Shown here one piece after another: positions 26,031 through 33,767 of a stretch of DNA of 64,000 bases. The DNA is taken from positions 124,001 to 188,000 of the forward strand of contig NZ_JALLPO010000012.1 of NCBI RefSeq assembly GCF_023276435.1. The letters are read 5' to 3'. Positions within the stretch are counted from its first letter, which is position 1; each line of letters begins with the position of its first letter. Both the position numbers and the translations under genes were made by a program. The notes beneath the pieces were generated by a model. That model searched no databases. It was given only the letters and a program-made list of their open reading frames with translations, and had not been told where the DNA came from. This stretch comes from Sphaerisporangium perillae (GTDB lineage: Bacteria; Actinomycetota; Actinomycetes; Streptosporangiales; Streptosporangiaceae).

Positions 26031-27988
26031 CGTCCCTCCAATGGGAGCAGGGCGTGGACGCGCCCACCCCGGTCCGTGGGTCCCGCGGTGAGGCTACCGC
26101 CCAGTTCCGCGGCTCGTTCGTGCATGGAGCGCAGCCCGACGCCGTGCCGCCAGGGGCCGCGCCCGGAGCCGTTGTCGGTGATCTCCAGGTGCAGCGCCCC
26201 GTCCGCCCGCAACGTCACGCGGCAGGATCCGGCGTCCCCGTGGCGCAGCGTGTTGGTGATGGCCTCGGTGGCGATCCGGTACGCGGCCACCTCCACCGCG
26301 GCGGGAAGCGATGGCAGCGGGTCGGGGGCGTCGATGGTGACGGTGAACGGGGTGGCCTCGCGCCGCCAGGACTGCTCCGCCCGCTGTCGTAACGCGCCGA
26401 CCAGGCCCAGCTCGTCGAGGTCGGGCGGGCGGAGGTCATAGACCAGACGGCGGATGTCGGCGATGGCGTCGGTCAGGTCGGCGCGCAGATCGAGCAGCAG
26501 GCGTGACGCTCGTGGCGGATCGCTCGACTGCAGGTTGTGCGCGGCGTCGGCCTTGAGCGTCACCGCGGTCAACGCCGTACCCAGGCCGTCGTGCAGGTCA
26601 CGGCGCAGGCGGCGGCGTTCCTCTTCCCGGGCGGCGACGATCCGGGTACGCGACTCGCGTAGCTGCTCCGAGAGGCGCACCGCCTGCAGGGCGAGGCCGA
26701 TCGGGGCCGCCAGCAGGTTCAGCGCCCGGCCATCGGCGGCGGACAGGCGAGACTCACCGGCGCGCAGACCGACGAGCAGGTCGGCGGAAGGTCCGTCCGC
26801 GACCTCCAGGGCGACGGTGTGGCGTACCTCGGGCCGCTCGCCGTACATGGCGATGAGCCTGCCGTCGGCGCTGATCGCCGCGTACGGCAGGCGCAGGGCC
26901 TCGCACACCGCGTGGAGGACCCCGTCGAGGCCGGCGCCCAGCCGCGTCCCGACCTGGGCGGCCGCCTGCGCCGGATCGTGGCGCCGGCCGTACATCAGGC
27001 GATCCACCAGCCCTTGGAGACCGAGGCGGGCGGGAGCGAACGCGACCGCGATCACCCCGGTCGCGACCAGCGAGTTGGCCGGGAGGTGGTCGCGGGCCAG
27101 CACGCCCAGGCCTGCCACGATGCCCAGGTACGCACCGATCCCACCGAACGTGAGCAGCCCGTAGACCAGGGAGCGGTTGACGATCAGCCGGATGTCGTAC
27201 AGCTGGTGGCGCACGATCGCGACGGTCGCGGCGGCCGGGATCAGCGGCAGGGTCAGCAGGAACAGGATCGGCCCGTCGGTGGTGACGATGCGCTGCACGT
27301 TGAGGACGATGAAGACGACCACCGCCCACAGGAGCCACATCACCTGGAGCCGTTGCGTTCCCCGGGAGCGGTAGGCCCGCAGGCCGAGCGCGACGATGCC
27401 GGCCAGGAGCACCAGCGCGTCGGCGCCCACGAACACCGGCACCAGCGCTCCCACGACGCGGCCCGCGGCCTCGGGCAGCAGCGGGCTACGGTCGGCGATG
27501 GGCTCGGCGTTGATCGCACCGGGGGCCAGCGTCAACGCCGGCGTCAGCACGAGCAGGGCGGCCGTCGCGACGACCAGCGGCCGCCATCGGGGGGACAGCG
27601 GCCGTCCGTCCGGGAACAGCTGCAGGATCAGCGGCAGGCACACCGTGACCGCGGGGACCCACACCGTGATGCCGAAAACGTCGACCGCCCGCTCCCACCC
27701 CGGCGACAGGGTGAACACGCCCGAGAGCACCCCCAGGCAGGCCACGCTCGCCAGGTAGAACCCGCCGTAGGCGACGAACAGCGACCCGATCCGGTGCCGC
27801 GGCCGATGGGCCAGCACGATCGTGCCGAACGCGGTGAAGGTCACCGCCATCGCGCTGTTGGTCAGCAGGTACGACTCGGCGGCGTCCGCGACGGTTTGGC
27901 CGCCGGCCAGCCACGACACCCATGACGCGACGACCACCGCCATCGTGACCGCGAACACGACGATCGGCCCGGGTCGCTTCGCTGACAT
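26027..27988 (-). CDS. NarL-type sensor histidine kinase, polytopic
   Basis: 653 aa from ATG 27988 (MSAKRPGPIVV); the frame is open to 28045 but the extra residues are not membrane-like. An N-terminal sensor has about eight helices, followed by a linker with RLMYGRRHDPAQ and a GAF-like segment. The HisKA_3 dimerisation box is EEERRRLRRDLHDGLG with His466. The HATPase has EAITNTLRHG, DNGSGRGPW and GVGLRSMHERAAELGG. The neighbour at 28154, divergent, may be its target. Confidence 0.9.
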   Translation of the reverse strand: MSAKRPGPIVVFAVTMAVVVASWVSWLAGGQTVADAAESYLLTNSAMAVTFTAFGTIVLAHRPRHRIGSLFVAYGGFYLASVACLGVLSGVFTLSPGWERAVDVFGITVWVPAVTVCLPLILQLFPDGRPLSPRWRPLVVATAALLVLTPALTLAPGAINAEPIADRSPLLPEAAGRVVGALVPVFVGADALVLLAGIVALGLRAYRSRGTQRLQVMWLLWAVVVFIVLNVQRIVTTDGPILFLLTLPLIPAAATVAIVRHQLYDIRLIVNRSLVYGLLTFGGIGAYLGIVAGLGVLARDHLPANSLVATGVIAVAFAPARLGLQGLVDRLMYGRRHDPAQAAAQVGTRLGAGLDGVLHAVCEALRLPYAAISADGRLIAMYGERPEVRHTVALEVADGPSADLLVGLRAGESRLSAADGRALNLLAAPIGLALQAVRLSEQLRESRTRIVAAREEERRRLRRDLHDGLGTALTAVTLKADAAHNLQSSDPPRASRLLLDLRADLTDAIADIRRLVYDLRPPDLDELGLVGALRQRAEQSWRREATPFTVTIDAPDPLPSLPAAVEVAAYRIATEAITNTLRHGDAGSCRVTLRADGALHLEITDNGSGRGPWRHGVGLRSMHERAAELGGSLTAGPTDRGGRVHALLPLEGR

Positions 27989-28153
27989 GCGCCCATCATC
28001 GGGCACGGCCATCCCAGCGGCCATGGGTGCGCGTTCCCATCCCATCTAGGAGTGCCGGGACCGAGGTCAGGAGCACGCCCCCAGGACGGCGGGCGCCCGC
28101 CGGGGCCAGCCTCAGACCGACGGCACCACCACGAGATCGCCTCGGAGGATGAC

Positions 28154-28861
28154 ATGACACTCGGTGACACAACGACGGCCGCCGGCCCGTCCGCCGCCAG
28201 GCCGCTACGCGACGTCCGCGGATTCTGGCGGGTCCTGCTCGCGGTCGTCGCACCGCTGCCCATGATCGCCAAGGGCGTCTACTACCTGCTCAGCCCGGTC
28301 GAGGGCGGCGCCGAGTTCAAGGACACCGTGGCCGCGTTCGCCGCTCATCCACAGCTCGCCGACACCCTGAAGTGGTTCGACGCCGTGTTCGTCGCCGGGC
28401 TCGTCCCCGCCACGTTCGCGGTCGCCTGGGCGGCGCGCCGTGGTGCGCCGCGGCTCACCACCGCCGGCGCGCTCATCGCGCTCGTCGGCTTCCTGGCGGG
28501 CGTCAGCCTGCTCGGCGGCGTGCTGACCCCGGCACTCCTCACCGTCCAGCACGACCTCGACATCGACGCGATGGCGAAGCTGGACCAGGCCTGGAACAAC
28601 GAGCCGCTCATAATGGTGGCGGGCCTGCTGTTCATCGTGGGCATCGTCTTCGGCCTGGGCCTTCTCGGAGCCGCACTGTGGCGTAGCCGCGTCGCGCCGG
28701 CCTGGATGGGCATCGCGCTGATGGCCGGCGGCATCACCCACCCGTTCGTCCCCGGCCACATCGGCCAGGGCGTGGGCCTGCTGGTCACCGCCGCCGGTTT
28801 CGCCGGCGCGAGCGTCGCCCTGCTGCGTATGCGCAACGACGAGTTCGATCTGCCCGCCTGA
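28154..28861 (+). CDS. Six-helix membrane protein of unknown function
   Basis: 235 aa from ATG 28154, with GGAGG seven bases upstream; the frame opens earlier at 28052 but lacks a good site. Hydrophobic helices include FWRVLLAVVAPLPMIAKGVY, GALIALVGFLAGVSLLGGVL, PLIMVAGLLFIVGIVFGLGL and GVGLLVTAAGFAGASVALL. It is divergent from the two-component system at 25371-27988, which may regulate it. It resembles DUF4386-like actinobacterial membrane proteins but I am not certain of the family. Confidence 0.75.
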   Translation: MTLGDTTTAAGPSAARPLRDVRGFWRVLLAVVAPLPMIAKGVYYLLSPVEGGAEFKDTVAAFAAHPQLADTLKWFDAVFVAGLVPATFAVAWAARRGAPRLTTAGALIALVGFLAGVSLLGGVLTPALLTVQHDLDIDAMAKLDQAWNNEPLIMVAGLLFIVGIVFGLGLLGAALWRSRVAPAWMGIALMAGGITHPFVPGHIGQGVGLLVTAAGFAGASVALLRMRNDEFDLPA

Positions 28862-28888
28862 CGGGGCGCCGCGGCAGCGTGACGCGAC

Positions 28889-28919
28889 CAGGTCCTGCAC
28901 CCGGAAGGTGCGGGACCTG
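28889..28919. terminator. Bidirectional hairpin terminator
   Basis: CAGGTCCTGCACC pairs with GGTGCGGGACCTG (one G-T wobble) around a 5-base loop, between two convergent genes ending at 28861 and 28937. Confidence 0.75.
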
Positions 28920-28936
28920 ACGTCTTTCCAGCGGTA

Positions 28937-30955
28937 TCACCCTGACGATATGGAACCGGTCGGCTTCCTCGAGACCAGCTTGGTGTGTTCGTACGGTTCC
29001 TCGGCTTGCTTCGCGGATCGGGGCGTTCCCGATGCGACGGGGGCGTCCGACGGGTCCTGCCGGTCGAAGATGTCGATGTCGACCTCCTCGCCGCCGACGA
29101 TCAATGTGTCCCATACCCCGCTCACCAGCAGGGTCCGCAGTGTCTCGCTCTTCAGTTTCCGCAGATGCTCGAGGAGCGTTTCGTCATCGGGCATGCCCGG
29201 AATGCGCGGCGACAGGCGGCTCCGGATCTGCCGCAGTTGCTCCATGAGCGCATCGATGTCGGCATCCCGGTCCGAATCCGCGCCGCCTTCTTCTATGCCT
29301 TGGACGATCTTCTCTTTGATCGCGCAAGTGACCCCGTGTTCGTCGGTGGTCACCATTGCCTTCCAGGCACGGCTCTTGTGCCGGTACTGCAGCATCGACA
29401 TCGCCGCTTCATGGCGGATGAAGTCGGCATCGCGGAAGGGTCTCCCGCGCCAGCCGCGGTTGAGGGAGCGCGCCAGCGAGATGGCCGACGCCAGCCCGCT
29501 GTTGAGCCCGCGCCCAGGCCAGAAGTGGATCGCGTTGGCGGCGTCCCCGAGGAGGAACCCATAGGTCCCCGGGGTCGACGACGTCGCGGAATACAACTGG
29601 GCGGTGAATCGCGGCCGCTGCACCATGTCCAGCCGGAAGGACTGCACCGCGCTCAGGTTGTCTTCCGTGACGCCGAAGAGCACCAGCCCTTCCTGCACCC
29701 GTTTCCATAATGCCGAGCTCTTGACCAGGGCGGGCAGAAAAAGCGTGCTGTGGGTCGAGCAGTGGAACTCGCCGTGTTCGGTGCGGCTCATCAGGCATGG
29801 GCGGGAGGCGATGCATTCCTCGAACACGTGCCGGATGGGGTCGATCCCGATGACCTCCTTGGCCTCGGCGTCGGTGAGGCGCATGTTCAAAAAGCCTTCA
29901 CCGCGCAAAGCGTTCAGGAGGAACCGGTTCTGGGCCACGGTCAGCAAGATGGTCATGGGATCCGACAGGTCGGACTTCACCCGCAAGCCCAGCACGACAT
30001 CTTGAATGTGCTGACCGTCCAGCGAGTAGATCGATTTGTCGGCGGTGCCGAACTTGTCGGTGAAATACTCCCGCGTTCGCGAGCGTCCGCCCTCGCAGAT
30101 GGCGAGCACATGGTCCTTGGCCACGGTCTCATGGTGCTCGATCGGATCGAAGTTGGCGGGAATGAGCTGGATACGGCCGGATTTCTCGTTCGCCAATTCA
30201 AGCAGCGTGTCCTCGACAGAGGCGATCCGGATGTTCCGCGGGCTGAAGCCGCGAATCGAATCGGGGCCGGTCGGCCACATCTCGGAGTACGACTCTTTCC
30301 TGAACAGCCGCTCCTGGGCCTCCTCGGGCAGGTTCAGGTATTGGCGACTCTGGATCGTCACCACCTGCTGCCGCCGGACGTTGCCCTGCGCCTGGCTCTT
30401 CCATATGATCCGCGACCCGTCCTGAGTCCAGCGGCCGTCGTACAAGGTAATGGCCACGCGCTGACCCATGAGCTGTTCGAGGAGCAGGGCCAGACTCAGC
30501 CCGACAGGGCCGCCGCCCGAAATCGTGACATGCAGCACCGACTCCGGTTCGACGCGCACGGCGGATCTGATGAACGACTGGAGCACGAGGGCATCCATGA
30601 TCGTTTCCATCTCACCGGCGGCCTCGAAACAGAAAGTCTCGTCACCGATCGTGATCAGATCGTCCGACTGGAGCACGTGCGACGTCACGCGGTCACCATT
30701 GACGAGCGTTCCGTTACGGCTTCCCCGGTCGTGCAATACGTAGCCACCGGCCTCGCGAAGAATTTCCGCGTGAAGGCGTGAAGCTCTCCCGCTGGCGATT
30801 ACCACGGTGTTATCGTCTCTGCGACCGAAGGTGATCGGTGCGTCACTGATGGGGAACCGTTGTCCGGTAAGAGGACCTTCACGCCCGACAATTGCAGGTG
30901 GCACAGGTCGCACCCCTTTCCACAGGTCACAGAACTGATGCGATCGATCGATCAT
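28937..30955 (-). CDS. FHA domain fused to FAD-dependent monooxygenase-like protein
   Basis: 672 aa from ATG 30955; GTG 30904, with GGAAAGG upstream, would start the protein right at the FHA domain and is a good alternative. Residues 22-112 form an FHA domain with the phosphothreonine-binding residues G44-R45, S59-R60-x-H62 and N81-G82-T83. Residues 143-500 look like a class A flavin monooxygenase: dinucleotide motif ISGGGPVGLSLA (146-156), and LLGDAANAIHFWPGRGLNSG (469-488), the GD motif that binds FAD ribityl. The last ~170 residues (505-672) match nothing I know and include a charged helix around 565-610. Codon use is less GC-extreme than in neighbours (more A/T-ending codons). No kinase gene is nearby. 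The substrate is unknown; phosphothreonine-dependent recruitment is an inference. Confidence 0.85.
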   Translation of the reverse strand: MIDRSHQFCDLWKGVRPVPPAIVGREGPLTGQRFPISDAPITFGRRDDNTVVIASGRASRLHAEILREAGGYVLHDRGSRNGTLVNGDRVTSHVLQSDDLITIGDETFCFEAAGEMETIMDALVLQSFIRSAVRVEPESVLHVTISGGGPVGLSLALLLEQLMGQRVAITLYDGRWTQDGSRIIWKSQAQGNVRRQQVVTIQSRQYLNLPEEAQERLFRKESYSEMWPTGPDSIRGFSPRNIRIASVEDTLLELANEKSGRIQLIPANFDPIEHHETVAKDHVLAICEGGRSRTREYFTDKFGTADKSIYSLDGQHIQDVVLGLRVKSDLSDPMTILLTVAQNRFLLNALRGEGFLNMRLTDAEAKEVIGIDPIRHVFEECIASRPCLMSRTEHGEFHCSTHSTLFLPALVKSSALWKRVQEGLVLFGVTEDNLSAVQSFRLDMVQRPRFTAQLYSATSSTPGTYGFLLGDAANAIHFWPGRGLNSGLASAISLARSLNRGWRGRPFRDADFIRHEAAMSMLQYRHKSRAWKAMVTTDEHGVTCAIKEKIVQGIEEGGADSDRDADIDALMEQLRQIRSRLSPRIPGMPDDETLLEHLRKLKSETLRTLLVSGVWDTLIVGGEEVDIDIFDRQDPSDAPVASGTPRSAKQAEEPYEHTKLVSRKPTGSISSG

Positions 30956-31211
30956 GGATCCAGAGGCGCTGTGCGCTACATCGTATGCCGCCCGTCCAGG
31001 TTCACCATCAAGATTTCTTCGCGTCAGAAACCCCCGCGTGATCGCCGCCTATCGTGCCACGCCTGACGTTCCCTGGAAATGCTCCAGACCTGTCCAAACC
31101 GCTTACCGCCGACCCCTGTGGCGCAGGAGGCGGAAGTGCGCCGGCGTTACTCATGTACGCCTTGCCGTCGTAGGGCGTGGCGGGAACCATCTACGTCGGT
31201 ACGGGGGCTGC

Positions 31212-31573
31212 TCAACGCCCGGCCGGCGTGATGCCGGAGATCTGGGTGGCGAGTGCGGCCAGGTGTGCGAGCGAGGAGTCGGGGACGGCGACGATGACAT
31301 GATCGATGCCCAAGGCGGCCAGGTCGCCGCAGCGCTGGACGCTCTCCTCGACGCTCTGACCGTCGGGAATGCGCATGTGGAGGGACTTCTCGATCTCCTC
31401 GTACGGCCGGCCCAGCCGCTCGCAGTGGGTGCGCAGCACGCCGAGCTTGTGCCGGACGTCGGCGCCGTACAGGAAGTTGCAGGCGTCAGCGTGTTCGGCG
31501 ACGAGACGGAGGGTCTTCTTCTCCCCGCTGCCGCCGATCAGGATCGGCGGACGTGCCTGCGGCGCGTTGAGCG
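31212..31573 (-). pseudogene. Truncated LLM-class F420-dependent oxidoreductase
   Basis: Only the C-terminal part of a luciferase-like monooxygenase survives: LNAPQARPPILIGGSGEKKT, LRLVAEHADACNF, LGVLRTHCERLGRPYEEIEK and LGIDHVIVAVPD. Homology ends at about 31571, and the frame upstream to 31751 is antisense to another gene fragment, so the first ~200 residues, including much of the barrel, are missing. It is expected to be non-functional. The break point coincides with the start of the radical-SAM fragment on the other strand. Confidence 0.7.
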
Positions 31574-31574
31574 C

Positions 31575-31745
31575 TACACCCAGACCGTCGACGCCGCGCT
31601 CGCCGAGATCGACCGGCTGCCCGGACGGCACCTGTACTTCCTCGACGACCACCTGTTCGGCAACGCCAGGTTCGCCTCGGAGAACTGGAGGAGGGCTACT
31701 GGCGGGCCTACCAGGACTTCTACCGGTGGAGATCGATATCCGTCC
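31575..31745 (+). pseudogene. Remnant of B12-binding radical SAM gene
   Basis: Two pieces in different frames: YTQTVDAALAEIDRLPGRHL then YFLDDHLFGNARFASE (31575-31682), and LEEGYWRAYQDFYRWRSI (31685-31738). Both are segments I associate with B12-binding-domain radical SAM proteins, one internal and one near the C-terminus. The material between them is deleted and the frame shifts by one. No start, iron-sulfur motif or cobalamin domain remains. Its left end abuts the truncated LLM gene within a few bases. Confidence 0.65.
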
Positions 31746-31800
31746 TGTCACGTCCCGCCGGCCGTTCCGGAGCGGGTGGGCTCCGGAACGGCGGGTCGTG

Positions 31801-33273
31801 TCAGCCCAGGCCGAGAAGGATCTTGACCGGGCCGAGGGCGAAGTAGACGACGAACAGTGCCGCCACGATCCACATGAGGGGGTGGACCTCGCTCGACTTG
31901 CCCTTGATCGCCTTGATCAGGACGTAGGTGATGAACCCGGCGCCGATTCCATTGGAGATGGAGTAGGTGAAGGGCATCAGGACGATCGTGAGGAAGGCCG
32001 GGATGGCGATCTCGTAGTCGTTGAAGTCGATCGCCTTGATGGCGGTCATCATCAGGAAGCCGACGACGACCAGGGCCGGTGCCGCCGCCTCGTAGGGGAC
32101 GACGTTGACCAGCGGCGACAGGAAGACCGCCAGCAGGAAGAGGATCCCGGTGACGACGCTGGCGAAGCCCGTGCGGGCGCCCTCGCCGACGCCGGCCGCC
32201 GACTCGATGTAGGTGGTGTTGGACGAGGTCGACGCCGCACCACCGGCCGCGGCCGCGATCGAGTCGACCAGCAGGATCTCCCGCGTGCGGGGCAGCGTCC
32301 CGTCCTCGGCCACCAGGCCGGCCTGGGCGCCGACGCCCACGACGGTCCCCATCGTGTCGAAGAAGTCGGTGATGAGCAGGGTGAAGACGAACAGCACAGC
32401 CAGCACGACGCTGATCTTGCTGAACGACCCGAACAGGCTGAACTGGCCGATCAGGCTGAGGTCCGGCAGGTCGACGATCTTCTCGGGCATCTTCGGGACG
32501 ACCAGGCTCCAGCCGAGCGGGTTCTTGCCGCCGGCGGACGGGCCGACCTTGGCGATCGCCTCGACGATGATGGCCAGGATGGTGGTGCCCACGATGCCGA
32601 TGAGGATCGCGCCCTTGACCTTGCGGGCGACGAGCAGCGCGGTGAGCAGCAGCCCGATCACGAAGACGAAGATGGGCCAGCTGGTCAGCGCGCCGCCGAT
32701 GCCGAGCTCGAGGGGGGTCCCGGCCGCCTTGCGGACGAAGCCGGAGTCCACGAAGCCGATCAGCGCGATGAACAGGCCGATGCCCACGCTGATCGCCGTC
32801 TTCAGCTGGCTCGGTATGGCATGGAACACCGCGGTCCGGAAGCCCGTCAGCACGAGGATCGTGATGACGATGCCCTCCAGCACGATCAGGCCCATCGCGT
32901 CCTCCCACGACATCTGGGACGCGACGCCGAAGGCGACGAAGGCGTTCAGGCCGAGGCCGGCGGCCAGCGCGAAGGGCACCTTGCCGACGAACCCCATGAG
33001 GATCGTCAGGAGGCCGGCCGTCAGCGCGGTCGCCGCGGCTATCAAGGCGTAGTTGGGAGTACTCCCATCCCCGAGGTACTGGCCGTCGGCATCCTTGACC
33101 CCACCGAGGATCAAGGGGTTCAGGACGACGATGTACGCCATCGTGAAGAACGTGGCCAGTCCGCCACGGATCTCACGGCTGAGCGTCGACTGGCGCTCGG
33201 AGATAAGGAAAAAACGGTCAAGCCAGCCGACAGCACCGGTCGACTGGGATTCGGGGGCAGTTATCTCGCTCAC
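31801..33273 (-). CDS. NCS2-family purine/xanthine permease (AzgA-like)
   Basis: 490 aa from GTG 33273 (VSEITAPESQ); the frame continues upstream to 33393 but those residues are not conserved-looking. Fourteen helices are predicted. The N-terminal motif REIRGGLATFFTMAYIVVLN, GLGLNAFVAF, TDFFDTMGT and SSNTTYIESAAGVGEGARTG are signatures of the AzgA/GhxP branch, proton-coupled uptake of adenine, guanine or hypoxanthine. It is divergent from a DUF2530 gene, an arrangement I recall in other actinomycetes. Confidence 0.9.
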   Translation of the reverse strand: MSEITAPESQSTGAVGWLDRFFLISERQSTLSREIRGGLATFFTMAYIVVLNPLILGGVKDADGQYLGDGSTPNYALIAAATALTAGLLTILMGFVGKVPFALAAGLGLNAFVAFGVASQMSWEDAMGLIVLEGIVITILVLTGFRTAVFHAIPSQLKTAISVGIGLFIALIGFVDSGFVRKAAGTPLELGIGGALTSWPIFVFVIGLLLTALLVARKVKGAILIGIVGTTILAIIVEAIAKVGPSAGGKNPLGWSLVVPKMPEKIVDLPDLSLIGQFSLFGSFSKISVVLAVLFVFTLLITDFFDTMGTVVGVGAQAGLVAEDGTLPRTREILLVDSIAAAAGGAASTSSNTTYIESAAGVGEGARTGFASVVTGILFLLAVFLSPLVNVVPYEAAAPALVVVGFLMMTAIKAIDFNDYEIAIPAFLTIVLMPFTYSISNGIGAGFITYVLIKAIKGKSSEVHPLMWIVAALFVVYFALGPVKILLGLG

Positions 33274-33425
33274 GCGGGCAGATTGACAGGCGGTATCACA
33301 GTCCGGAAGACCCCTGAGGCGCTCGTGGTCCGAATGAGACCAACTTGTGTACGGTTCGGATTCCTGGAGGAGGTTACCCGACCCGCAGCGCAACGCGGCA
33401 CACGCTCTCGCCTAGGCTGGAATGT

Positions 33426-33707
33426 GTGAACGAGCCGCGCCCCCCGGATCCCTCTCCGCTGGAGACCAGCGACACCGCGACCATCCTCGCGGGAACGGGC
33501 CTGTGGGTCGTCGCCCTGATCGTGCTGCTGATCATGCGGCCGTCATCCGACCACCAGTGGTGGATCTGGACGTGCGTGGCCGGCATCGGCCTCGGGGCCT
33601 TCGGGTGCTGGTTCGTCCGGCACCGCGACCGGCGTGCGGCCCGGGACGAACGGGCGCGCGCCGGCGACCGCGACGAAGCGTCCGTCCCCGGCCACACCCC
33701 CTCCTAA
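33426..33707 (+). CDS. DUF2530 small membrane protein
   Basis: 93 aa from GTG 33426 (VNEPRPPDPSPLETSDT). Two helices (ATILAGTGLWVVALIVLLIM and WWIWTCVAGIGLGAFGCWFV) are separated by a short loop with SSDHQWW, and a charged tail follows (RHRDRRAARDERARAG). Length and pattern match DUF2530, a family restricted to actinobacteria and of unknown function, commonly beside an NCS2 permease. Confidence 0.85.
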   Translation: MNEPRPPDPSPLETSDTATILAGTGLWVVALIVLLIMRPSSDHQWWIWTCVAGIGLGAFGCWFVRHRDRRAARDERARAGDRDEASVPGHTPS

Positions 33708-33767
33708 GACCCGAAGGTCCGGTCCGACGGGTTCGCCGCAGCTCACCCGAACGGACCGGGGCCCGGG

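Noticed and set aside
33708..33767. Hairpin-like sequence between DUF2530 and the sacsin-type gene
   Set aside because: Arms (GGTCCG...TTCG / CGAAC...GGACC) contain a 4-base bulge and no T-run, too weak to call a terminator.
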